The notes beneath the pieces were generated by a model, which ran no database searches, had not been told where the DNA came from, and saw only the letters and a list, made by a program, of their open reading frames with translations. From NCBI GenBank assembly GCA_030647855.1, contig JAUSIJ010000040.1, positions 1 to 6,097 of the forward strand: a stretch of DNA of 6,097 nt. Direction: 5' to 3'. This DNA is from a bacterium. Its GTDB lineage: Bacteria > Patescibacteriota > Minisyncoccia > Phycocordibacterales > JAUSIJ01. A program made the translations under genes and the position numbers. This document shows positions 1 through 5,705 of this stretch, one piece after another (positions within the stretch are counted from its first letter, which is position 1; each line of letters starts with the position of its first letter).

Positions 1-581
1 TCCCAGATATTAGGGTCCGTTATAAGTTCAGGCTTAGTGCCATATTTTTTTTCGACAGCGGAGCCGGATATGAGTTCCTCAAGCCGCCGAACTTCCCCGT
101 TCTCTTCTATATCGAGAATCTGGTGTCCCGGTTCAAAACCGACGACACTCTCATCTATCTTGCCTTGAACAATACGGGATCCGCCAACGCCGGTGCTCAC
201 TGTCAAATACGCCACGACCCCAAAGCCCGAGCCCGCGCCATGCACGGCTTCTCCAAGCGCCACCACGCTCGCGTCATTTTCAAAAGCAATCCTTCCTGAA
301 ACCCGGCTAAAAAGCGTGCGCAAGTCCTTCCCGACCCAACCGGCAAGATGAGGAGCACTCTGAAGTCGCTCCTTTGCTGTATCGAGTGTACCGCTCACAC
401 CCCCGACAGCTCCGCCAAACTCTTTTCCTTGAGAGAGCTTGGCCATGGCATCGCCAATTACCGTTTGGGCCTTCGTAAATTCCTGCTCTGTCTCAAAAAT
501 GAGCGGCTCGCCGAACGATAGACCATCCCTTGCCACCGCCATGCGCGTTTTTGTCGCCCCGATATCGAAAAGAAGAGTCAT
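1..581 (-). CDS. ROK-family sugar kinase (probable glucokinase), 3' end outside window
   Basis: Reading the minus strand from the ATG at 581 gives 193 codons open to the window edge; the C-terminal part is missing (ROK kinases are usually about 300 aa). Visible family marks are the N-terminal phosphate-binding motif DIGATKTR (residues 6-13), the catalytic-base region ENDASVVALGEA with N102-D103, and the second phosphate motif LTVSTGVGGSRIVQGKI, followed by EPGHQI (H153). ROK kinases phosphorylate sugars such as glucose, N-acetylglucosamine or N-acetylmannosamine with ATP in the cytoplasm. The neighbours pgi and zwf favour glucose, but this is inference. The usual zinc motif after the GH (CxCGxxGCxE) is absent: the stretch reads EENGEVRRLEELISG. 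The ATG follows the pgi stop directly (TAAATG) with no near Shine-Dalgarno site (an AGGAGA lies about 23 nt upstream), so translation is probably coupled to pgi. Family call sure; substrate not. Confidence 0.88.
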   Translation of the reverse strand, partial: MTLLFDIGATKTRMAVARDGLSFGEPLIFETEQEFTKAQTVIGDAMAKLSQGKEFGGAVGGVSGTLDTAKERLQSAPHLAGWVGKDLRTLFSRVSGRIAFENDASVVALGEAVHGAGSGFGVVAYLTVSTGVGGSRIVQGKIDESVVGFEPGHQILDIEENGEVRRLEELISGSAVEKKYGTKPELITDPNIW

Positions 582-1859
582 TTATGTACTTAAAATTTTT
601 CTGGTCTCCTGTTTGTAAAGTTCGACTGAAGGTTGATTGAAGGCGTTGATGCCAAGAAGCTCTCCTAAGAAAATCGTTTCTACCATCTTGTGCTGCATGA
701 AATAGCCGAGCTCCTTTTCACTAACACCGTCAAAGACAAGTTCCATGTGAGGCAGCCCTTTCGAGCGATAGGCCGCTTTCGTTCCCTCGTAGATAGCAGA
801 GAGTACTTCGCCGACCGATTTGCCTGCAACCATCGGCACCGTTGGCAAGTTGAGTTCGCTCGGAATGGTAAGCGCCGCAATCTCCGGCGCCGAAACAAAG
901 GTAGTGATCTTGTCCCGCGGACCGCCAAGATAGAGCTCAACCATGGAGTGCAGATCGTTTGAACCTATGGAAACAGTCGGAGTAATACCGGCGTTAACAA
1001 TAGAGCCATCATTTGATTTTTCCTTGCCCAAGCTCTCGGCAACGAGCTGGCGGTACCATTTGCCGAGCGACTCAAGCGCGGGATTGAAAAGGAAAAGATC
1101 ATGGATGCGAATGCCCTTCTCATAAGCTTCATAGAGATAGAGAGCCGACTGCATGGCAAAGTTTTCCGGAAGCTCCGCGATCGAGCTGTTAGAGAAAGCG
1201 AGCTTTGCCCCATCCGTAAAAGCCTCGATATCAAAACCTGCCACCGTTAGAGGAAAGAGCCCCACCGGAGAAAAGACCGAAAAACGTCCTCCGACCACTC
1301 GCGGTACAGTCAAGATTTTAAAGCCTCGATCTTTGGCGGCCTGCCACAGAGCGGAAGCTTCATCGGTGATAGCCACAACACGGCCGTGAGCGGCCGTACC
1401 TAAAGCAGCGAGAGTTAGTTCCGCATTCACTGCCGTTTCAGTAGTTGTTCCGGACTTACTGGCAATTATGATCAAAAGTTCCTCCGGCGAATGACTTTTT
1501 AGGAGATTTAAAACCTTGCCTGCATACGTTGCTTGCAACGTATCGAGAAAAATAATTTTTGGAAAATGATTCTCCTCAAGGAGATCGTAATATCCTCGGA
1601 GAGCATCGTATACCGCCTTCACGCCAAGATTTGACCCTCCGATGCCGATCAAGATGACGTACTTCTGTTTGGGCGTCGAAAGTTCCTCCCCCAATCGCAA
1701 CACTTCTTCGCGCATCACTTCGTCAAACGGCAACATAACCGATGCTTCGTGAACTTCATATGTTTTTGAGCGGACAATTTCGGTGAGCTTTTCGATAATA
1801 GGAATCAGCCTCACCTTCCCTTCCATCGTGCCTATCCCATCAGAAATCAAAAATTTCAT
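582..1859 (-). CDS. pgi: Glucose-6-phosphate isomerase
   Basis: A 425-aa cytoplasmic enzyme interconverting glucose-6-phosphate and fructose-6-phosphate. The first SIS sugar-isomerase domain shows IGIGGSNLG (71-79) and the phosphate-binding loop SKSGTTTET (134-142). The PGI signature GGRFSVFSPVGL starts at 190 and carries the active-site Arg192. The catalytic Glu is E275 in QLVAESLGKE, the ring-opening His is H304 in NDLHSMVELY, and the C-terminal Lys is K416 in FNQPSVELYK (canonical FDQPGVExYK, so two mild changes). All expected catalytic residues are present. It is shorter than the E. coli type (about 550 aa) and close to the compact Bacillus-type length. It lies 26 nt after zwf and abuts the ROK kinase gene. 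The start has no Shine-Dalgarno; instead TGTTATACT lies 6 nt before the ATG, so an own leaderless transcript is likely besides read-through from zwf. Confidence 0.97.
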   Translation of the reverse strand: MKFLISDGIGTMEGKVRLIPIIEKLTEIVRSKTYEVHEASVMLPFDEVMREEVLRLGEELSTPKQKYVILIGIGGSNLGVKAVYDALRGYYDLLEENHFPKIIFLDTLQATYAGKVLNLLKSHSPEELLIIIASKSGTTTETAVNAELTLAALGTAAHGRVVAITDEASALWQAAKDRGFKILTVPRVVGGRFSVFSPVGLFPLTVAGFDIEAFTDGAKLAFSNSSIAELPENFAMQSALYLYEAYEKGIRIHDLFLFNPALESLGKWYRQLVAESLGKEKSNDGSIVNAGITPTVSIGSNDLHSMVELYLGGPRDKITTFVSAPEIAALTIPSELNLPTVPMVAGKSVGEVLSAIYEGTKAAYRSKGLPHMELVFDGVSEKELGYFMQHKMVETIFLGELLGINAFNQPSVELYKQETRKILST

Positions 1860-1865
1860 ATTTAA

Positions 1866-1874
1866 AGTATAACA
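1866..1874 (-). promoter_or_regulatory. Extended -10 promoter of pgi, predicting a leaderless mRNA
   Basis: On the minus strand the 26-nt zwf-pgi gap contains TGTTATACT, a TGn extended -10 element with hexamer TATACT. The hexamer ends 6 nt before the ATG, so a start point 7 nt downstream falls on the A of the pgi ATG. No -35-like hexamer is visible at the proper distance, which fits an extended -10 promoter. No Shine-Dalgarno sequence is present. Prediction from sequence only. Confidence 0.6.
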
Positions 1875-1885
1875 GAGAGAGCGTG

Positions 1886-3250
1886 TCAGGACTCACTGTT
1901 CGGCCCCTCACTCCCCTTTTTGTACACGTGGAGAGGAAGCGACTGCCATGCCTGAATTACAGGAGTGATAAATTTCCATGACGCCATGACTTCGCCGGTA
2001 CTGGCAAAGAGAGTTTGGTCGCCGTTGACGCAGTCGTGGAGCACTCGTTCATAGGCGTCGGGCAATTTTTGGGCCTCTGTTGAATCGTGGTATTTGAAGG
2101 TGAGCTCTTTCGATTCGATGGTGCGGTCAAAGCCCGGTTTTTTGAACCAAAAGAGAACCCGGATGGCTTCGTCTGGTTGAATGCGGAATCTTAGTATATT
2201 TTGCTTCCCCGCCCCGTCTTTTTTGAAAAAGATTTTAATCTCTGCCTTGTCCTCGGCGAGCGCCTTTCCACTTTTGAGAATAAAAGGTACATTCTTCCAG
2301 CGCTTTGAATCAATAAACACCGTCAGCTCAAAGTATGTTTCTGTTTCAGATTCGGATACCCGAACGTCAGCCGTGTAGCCCTCATACTGGCCGCGTGACG
2401 CGTGAGAAGTAATTTTCTGCCAAGTTTTTGGCGAAAGGGCTTCGAGTACCGCTTGCCTCCCTGCTCTGATAGGTTCTGTCTCGAGTGTTAGTGGTACTTC
2501 CATACCGACGAGCGCCGCCATTTGAAGCATATGATTTTGTCCGACATCGCGTAGCGCCCCGATCGAGTCATAAAATCCGGCTCTCCCTTCCGCAGTCCCC
2601 GTTTCAAAAAGCTCAATCTCGACTTTTTCGATATGATCTTTGTTCCAGAGCGGCATGAACATAGGATTGTACGCTCTGAAAGCGAGGATGTTTTGAAGAG
2701 CTTCTTTCGCCAGATAGTGATCGATGCGATAGACCTGCTCTTCGCGGAAAAGCTCCCCGAGCAGACGGTCAAGACGCTCCGCGGTAGCACTATCCTTACC
2801 AAAGGGCTTCTCGACCAAGATCCGCGCCCAGCCCTCCGTATCGCTGCATGGCCTCGACAGCTCCGCAGCAGAGATCAGCATGAAAATATCTTCGAATGCG
2901 TCCGGCGGTACCGCCAAGTGATAGAGCTTGTTGGCGCACTGACCGTACCTATCTTCAATCGCTTTTATGCGATCGGCCAAGTGCAAAAAAGAGTCCTTGG
3001 AATAGTCGCCTTTAAAAAACTCGATATGGCCAAGGAAGTGAGACTTTTCCTCCCCATCGCTAATATTTTTTTCCACTATTGCGGCAAACGACGCCGTATC
3101 GAGTTCTTGGCGTGAAAAAGCGAGAATATGGAACTTATCCGGCAAAAGACTCTTGCGATAAAGGTCAAAGAGCGCCGGGAAAAGTTTCCGCTGTGAAAGA
3201 GCGCCGGTTGCCCCGAAAATAATGAATGTCGTCGGAATGTTGACCTTCAT
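1886..3250 (-). CDS. zwf: Glucose-6-phosphate 1-dehydrogenase
   Basis: A 454-aa enzyme oxidising glucose-6-phosphate to 6-phosphogluconolactone with NAD(P)+, the entry step of the oxidative pentose phosphate pathway. The N-terminal Rossmann fold shows FGATGALSQRKLFPALF (12-28); EKPFG is at 147-151; the active-site signature RIDHYLAKEALQN starts at 175; and DVGQNH ends at H240. D177, H178 and H240 fall at the same numbers as the catalytic residues of the Leuconostoc enzyme. The C-terminal domain shows SRGQYEGY, VPFILKSGKAL and DAYERVLHDCVNGDQTLF, all typical. Deviations: the nucleotide-loop GDL is GAL, and RIDHYLGKE has Ala for Gly. The protein is about 30-40 aa shorter than usual (about 490). 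It is the first gene of the zwf-pgi-ROK run. It ends with TGA. A TGGTATACT box 8 nt before the ATG suggests a leaderless start; a GAGG also sits 4 nt upstream, too close for a good ribosome site. Confidence 0.96.
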   Translation of the reverse strand: MKVNIPTTFIIFGATGALSQRKLFPALFDLYRKSLLPDKFHILAFSRQELDTASFAAIVEKNISDGEEKSHFLGHIEFFKGDYSKDSFLHLADRIKAIEDRYGQCANKLYHLAVPPDAFEDIFMLISAAELSRPCSDTEGWARILVEKPFGKDSATAERLDRLLGELFREEQVYRIDHYLAKEALQNILAFRAYNPMFMPLWNKDHIEKVEIELFETGTAEGRAGFYDSIGALRDVGQNHMLQMAALVGMEVPLTLETEPIRAGRQAVLEALSPKTWQKITSHASRGQYEGYTADVRVSESETETYFELTVFIDSKRWKNVPFILKSGKALAEDKAEIKIFFKKDGAGKQNILRFRIQPDEAIRVLFWFKKPGFDRTIESKELTFKYHDSTEAQKLPDAYERVLHDCVNGDQTLFASTGEVMASWKFITPVIQAWQSLPLHVYKKGSEGPNSES

Positions 3251-3258
3251 TAAGCCTC

Positions 3259-3267
3259 AGTATACCA
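3259..3267 (-). promoter_or_regulatory. Extended -10 promoter of zwf
   Basis: The minus strand reads TGGTATACT, then 8 nt, then the zwf ATG at 3250. A start point about 7 nt after the hexamer would leave a 5' leader of 0-2 nt. It would drive the whole zwf-pgi-ROK run. It lies in a 146-nt gap shared with the divergent gene at 3397. Confidence 0.6.
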
Positions 3268-3344
3268 CTTAAAGGCTAAAACTAAGGATTAATCAGGCTC
3301 GGTGCCGTATTATCCACACCTACCTACCGCAAGGCATGCCAGAG

Positions 3345-3353
3345 TGGTATTAT
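3345..3353 (+). promoter_or_regulatory. Putative extended -10 promoter of the DUF4383-like gene
   Basis: The plus strand reads TGGTATTAT with a TGn extension. A start about 7 nt downstream (near 3360) would give a leader of about 37 nt, unlike the leaderless pattern of the neighbouring genes. No -35 hexamer is convincing. The box shares GTGGTAT with the zwf promoter on the opposite strand. Confidence 0.4.
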
Positions 3354-3396
3354 TTGGATAGCAAAAGTGTCGATTACAAGCTTAAATTAATCAAAC

Positions 3397-3792
3397 ATGG
3401 TTAAGACACTCGGTATCATTATCGGTATTGTGTTCTTGGCTGTAGGCATTCTCGGCTACATTCCTAATCCAATAGTTGGAATGGATGCAGGCGACCTCTT
3501 TGCCACAGATCAAATGCACAATTTGGTTCACCTTGCCTCAGGTATAATCATACTTTTGGCATCGCTCGGACGGGCAGCGACAGCCGCTACGACCCTCAAG
3601 GTCTTCGGCGTCATCTACCTTATCCTGGCGGTCGTTGGCTTCTGGCAGATCGGCTCGGGCACAGGAGTGCTCCTCGGCCTTGTCGAGGTCAACGGCGCTG
3701 ACAACTGGCTCCACCTCGTGCTCGGTATCGTAATCCTTGCGGCAGGATATGCCAGAAAGGGCGATGCCATGATGGCTCAACCGATGAGCTAG
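3397..3792 (+). CDS. DUF4383-like four-helix membrane protein
   Basis: A 131-aa hydrophobic protein with four predicted membrane segments at about residues 4-21, 43-58, 67-85 and 104-118. Segments 2 and 4 begin with similar histidine motifs, MHNLVHLASG (40-49) and ADNWLHLVLG (101-110). This arrangement matches my recollection of the DUF4383 family, whose function is unknown; the two halves look like an internal duplication. The loop between helices 1 and 2 (about 22-40) is acidic. The short C-terminal tail has two Met-rich steps. It is transcribed alone, divergent from zwf, and ends at a strong terminator. No Shine-Dalgarno site precedes the ATG (only AT-rich sequence), so the start is chosen because it is the first ATG and sits just before helix 1. 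Membrane location is secure; the family name moderately so. Confidence 0.85.
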   Translation: MVKTLGIIIGIVFLAVGILGYIPNPIVGMDAGDLFATDQMHNLVHLASGIIILLASLGRAATAATTLKVFGVIYLILAVVGFWQIGSGTGVLLGLVEVNGADNWLHLVLGIVILAAGYARKGDAMMAQPMS

Positions 3793-3818
3793 CGCTCTTC
3801 GAAGAAGCACTTCAGCAA

Positions 3819-3846
3819 AAAAACCGCTCCGAAAGGAGTGGTTTTT
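3819..3846. terminator. Bidirectional rho-independent terminator
   Basis: AAAAACCGCTCC (3819-3830), loop GAAA, GGAGTGGTTTTT (3835-3846): a 12-bp stem with one G-T wobble. A T run follows the stem on the plus strand, and a T7 run on the minus strand. It lies between two convergent stop codons (3792 and 3868) and so serves both genes. Confidence 0.9.
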
Positions 3847-3867
3847 GTATCCTTAATTATCTATACG

Positions 3868-4479
3868 TTACGAAGCCTCAGCACTCACAACCTTAAGGTT
3901 TCCCAATCCTTTTACTGTAACGTTGTTAGCAAAAGAGAGATCAAAGGATACCTGGACGGTGTTGTCGCCGGAAGGATTAAGATTCACCTCCCCTTTTACA
4001 AGATTTCTGTTGATAGAATTTTGATCAATCAATTTACCAGCAAAGTCTTGGACACCCGAGGCTTTGTCAAAAGTATATGTGCCCTTTTTGTAATCCCTAA
4101 TACCAATTAATCTCACTTCGGCAATATGACCGGCGGCGGTATCTTTCATCACAAGATCATATTGCGGAGAACAGCCGGCCGAACCGCACGGCACACCAGA
4201 GGTAATAATCTGGAATTCGCATTGTCCGGGAGAAAACGTTCCCCCGCGTACCTCAAGACTGATATCACAAATAGACCCTGAGGAGGTGTTGCTTGCTGCT
4301 TCAGAAGCTGTTGTTTGATCCGGAGCTATATTTGAATCAGGAGCTGAATCTGATAGTTGATTCTTATTTTCTGTGTCTACAGTGCTTTTAGTAACTAAAT
4401 ATAACCCAATACCTGCTGCCAAGAGCGCAAAAAGTACAATGATTACCGGTATCGCGTAACCTTTATTGGCGTTTCTCAT
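3868..4479 (-). CDS. Membrane-anchored extracytoplasmic protein of unknown function
   Basis: A 203-aa protein. A short basic N-terminus (MRNANKGY) is followed by one strong hydrophobic segment at about 9-29, read as an uncleaved anchor or signal sequence. A Ser/Thr/Asn/Asp-rich low-complexity linker (about 31-69) connects it to a C-terminal domain (about 70-200) that alternates polar and hydrophobic residues as in a beta-sandwich. Four cysteines lie at 71, 87, 98 and 103 in the first half of that domain and could form two disulfides outside the cytoplasm. There is no prepilin cleavage motif with Glu5, no lipobox and no recognised enzyme motif. I do not recognise the family; a substrate-binding or surface role is only a guess. 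It is monocistronic, convergent with the DUF4383-like gene, and has a -10 box (TGATAGAAT) 9 nt before the ATG but no Shine-Dalgarno. Confidence 0.85.
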   Translation of the reverse strand: MRNANKGYAIPVIIVLFALLAAGIGLYLVTKSTVDTENKNQLSDSAPDSNIAPDQTTASEAASNTSSGSICDISLEVRGGTFSPGQCEFQIITSGVPCGSAGCSPQYDLVMKDTAAGHIAEVRLIGIRDYKKGTYTFDKASGVQDFAGKLIDQNSINRNLVKGEVNLNPSGDNTVQVSFDLSFANNVTVKGLGNLKVVSAEAS

Positions 4480-4488
4480 ATTAATCGG

Positions 4489-4497
4489 ATTCTATCA
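4489..4497 (-). promoter_or_regulatory. Extended -10 promoter of the 203-aa gene
   Basis: The minus strand reads TGATAGAAT, then 9 nt, then the ATG at 4479. The predicted start point lies about 3 nt before the ATG, so the mRNA would be leaderless or nearly so. No Shine-Dalgarno is present. Confidence 0.5.
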
Positions 4498-4560
4498 CAG
4501 AACAATATTTGATTTAGTGTGGTGTTTGTTTGAAAATTGGATTTTGGCACGCAAACATTG

Positions 4561-4617
4561 ATCCCTCCCCAGTTTTGCTTTTATGGAAGTTTCTTCAGTC
4601 CAAAACTGGGGAGGGAT
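4561..4617. repeat. Perfect 17-bp inverted repeat with 23-nt loop (REP/MITE-like hairpin)
   Basis: ATCCCTCCCCAGTTTTG (4561-4577) and its exact reverse complement (4601-4617) flank a 23-nt loop that itself holds a small GAAG-TTT-CTTC hairpin (4586-4596). It sits in the 206-nt gap between two divergent genes, where a terminator is not expected, and has no T run of terminator type after the stem. The size and G-rich/C-rich arms resemble repeated extragenic palindromes or the end hairpins of IS200/IS605-type elements. Copy number elsewhere is unknown. Confidence 0.85.
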
Positions 4618-4672
4618 TGACTGATTTACTACGATATGATATTTCTTGATCCAGAAGAATTGCACCACAACC

Positions 4673-4680
4673 AAAGGAGA
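4673..4680 (+). promoter_or_regulatory. Shine-Dalgarno site of the 184-aa gene
   Basis: AAAGGAGA with GGAG 6 nt before the ATG at 4686, a near-ideal ribosome binding site. It is the only clear one in the window and fixes this start. A TATGAT (4635-4640) upstream could be the -10, giving a leader of roughly 40 nt. The TTGACT at 4617-4622 is too close (12 nt) to be its -35. Confidence 0.8.
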
Positions 4681-4685
4681 GTCTG

Positions 4686-5240
4686 ATGTCTCAACTGACT
4701 GTTCACGCGGTAGTAGCCAAGCTCTTTGATGAGCTTAAACTGAAATTTCCAAATGCTAAACAGGTTACGCTGAGCGCAAAGCCGCCGGATCGATCAGAAT
4801 TGCAGGCAATTCCTGAGACGCCTGGCCTTTTGTTATCCGATTGCCATGCCGCGGTTATGGTTACTAAGTCGATCTTCAATTTTCAGATGGCGATCATTAC
4901 GGCGCCGAACATTGATCCAAGCACCTTTGTGCAAGGTCAATTCGGTGGCACGATGCTACTTGTTATTACGGCAGGCCCATTCCGTACGGAAAAACCAATT
5001 TGGGAGATCGGAAAAGGCTACCTATGCCGCGACTACATTAAAATCCAGACCGGAAACGTCACGCTTTCGGCGTTCCTGCCCGCGGTAGAGCTCTGTGGTT
5101 TTCTTATCGCTAGACTTTATCAACTAGTGCAAGAAATGAGGCCCAAGAGACAAGAAGTATGGGAACATCAGCTGTGGCCAAATGGTGACTACGATCACCG
5201 TCCGGAACACCTACCTCCGCCGGAACAGCAAAAAGGCTGA
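4686..5240 (+). CDS. Hypothetical protein, 184 aa, soluble
   Basis: I do not recognise this protein. It begins with an amphipathic helix-like stretch (about 4-21), then a mixed alpha/beta region with hydrophobic strands (residues 56-72, MLLVITAGPF at 90-99) and a hydrophobic segment (about 128-147, LSAFLPAVELCGFLIARLYQ) too rich in charge at its borders to call a membrane helix. The tail from about 151 is charged and proline-rich (RPKRQE, DHRPEHLPPPEQQ) and probably disordered. There is no signal peptide. Cys at 53, 114 and 137 form no metal motif. It has its own Shine-Dalgarno site and is followed after 3 nt by a strong terminator, so it is monocistronic. Its translation signal differs from all neighbours, which may hint at separate origin or high expression. 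A real gene is very likely; function unknown. Confidence 0.85.
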   Translation: MSQLTVHAVVAKLFDELKLKFPNAKQVTLSAKPPDRSELQAIPETPGLLLSDCHAAVMVTKSIFNFQMAIITAPNIDPSTFVQGQFGGTMLLVITAGPFRTEKPIWEIGKGYLCRDYIKIQTGNVTLSAFLPAVELCGFLIARLYQLVQEMRPKRQEVWEHQLWPNGDYDHRPEHLPPPEQQKG

Positions 5241-5243
5241 CGC

Positions 5244-5275
5244 AGATCCGAACCAAGGTTCGGATCTTTTTTTTT
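5244..5275 (+). terminator. Rho-independent terminator of the 184-aa gene
   Basis: AGATCCGAACC (5244-5254), loop AA, GGTTCGGATCT (5257-5267), then an unbroken T run to 5275. The perfect 11-bp stem (10 bp with a CAAG tetraloop) directly follows the TGA at 5238-5240. The T run overlaps the stop codon of the convergent 104-aa gene. On the minus strand no T run follows the stem, so it works mainly for the plus strand. Confidence 0.92.
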
Positions 5276-5588
5276 ATTGAGTAGTCCGAAATAGTACTAG
5301 AGCGACAACAATGAGGAGTAACATAAGCCACCCGAGCGTTCCGAAAAGCAAGATAAAGGCGTCGCGCTTGAAACCGGTAATATATAAATGGATCGGCTTT
5401 GCTAAAACTAATAGCCCTGTGATCGTCGCAGAAATAATGAAGAGGAGAAGCATGAAGACCGGAATGAGAAGCTCCTCGCTTTCGCCGAATCTATCCCCCG
5501 CGTTAGAAAGGAACAAAACGATAAGGAGAACATACGCAAACACGGCGAGCGCGCTCGCAAGACTCCTCATAATGATTGCTTTATTCAT
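5274..5588 (-). CDS. Small three-helix membrane protein of unknown function
   Basis: A 104-aa hydrophobic protein with predicted membrane segments at about 9-28, 40-63 and 77-100. The loop between helices 1 and 2 (GDRFGESEE, 31-39) is acidic and the loop between 2 and 3 (KPIHLYITGFKRD, 64-76) is basic, which by the positive-inside rule puts the second loop in the cytoplasm and the N-terminus outside. Helix 2 contains a small-residue patch, SATITG. No enzymatic motif and no family that I can name. It converges on the 184-aa gene, its stop codon lying in that gene's terminator T run. The start is supported by TATACT ending 6 nt before the ATG; there is no Shine-Dalgarno. Confidence 0.8.
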   Translation of the reverse strand: MNKAIIMRSLASALAVFAYVLLIVLFLSNAGDRFGESEELLIPVFMLLLFIISATITGLLVLAKPIHLYITGFKRDAFILLFGTLGWLMLLLIVVALVLFRTTQ

Positions 5589-5594
5589 AATCTA

Positions 5595-5600
5595 AGTATA
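5595..5600 (-). promoter_or_regulatory. -10 box of the 104-aa membrane protein gene
   Basis: The minus strand reads TATACT, then 6 nt, then the ATG at 5588, the same spacing as before pgi. The expected start point coincides with the ATG. There is no TGn extension in the exact place. Confidence 0.5.
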
Positions 5601-5610
5601 CACAACCCCC

Positions 5611-5656
5611 CATTCGGACGAAGTCCTCAGGCCATTCGGCTCTGAGAGCTTCAGGC
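5611..5656. repeat. Two adjacent imperfect direct repeats (22 and 24 bp)
   Basis: Units 5611-5632 and 5633-5656 both begin CATTCGG and end TCAGGC, with different middles that are each self-complementary (GGAC-GAA-GTCC; GCTCT-G-AGAGC). They abut without a spacer. On the minus strand one frame reads them as PEALRAEW and PEDFVRMG, so they could be a duplicated peptide or a structured RNA. Confidence 0.6.
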
Positions 5657-5705
5657 TCGAGCGAGATCCCTCAAACCACCCGTTCGCAATCAGCGCATTG
5701 CTCAG

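Noticed and set aside
680..1389. Several open frames of 60-90 codons on both strands inside pgi
   Set aside because: They are other-frame shadows of a clearly conserved gene, rich in Arg/Ser and without any family motif.
2181..3115. Open frames up to 160 codons within zwf
   Set aside because: They overlap conserved G6PD motifs in another frame and have no start signals or recognisable domains.
3538..4110. Open frames antisense to the DUF4383-like gene and to the 203-aa gene
   Set aside because: Both run through the bidirectional terminator or the gene's coding frame; their translations look random.
4617..4640. TTGACT and TATGAT as a -35/-10 pair for the 184-aa gene
   Set aside because: The spacer is 12 nt, too short for a sigma-70 type promoter.
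5311..5595. Plus-strand 94-codon frame opposite the 104-aa membrane protein
   Set aside because: Lys/Ser-rich shadow; the minus-strand frame has clean membrane helices and a promoter.
5611..5656. The tandem 22-24 bp units as a CRISPR array
   Set aside because: Only two units, no spacers, and the middles rather than the flanks differ.
5671..5673. UGA read as glycine (as in Gracilibacteria/SR1), joining the two halves of the frame at 5581-5736
   Set aside because: zwf ends in TGA just before pgi, and the 184-aa gene ends in TGA 3 nt before its terminator, so TGA is a stop in this genome.
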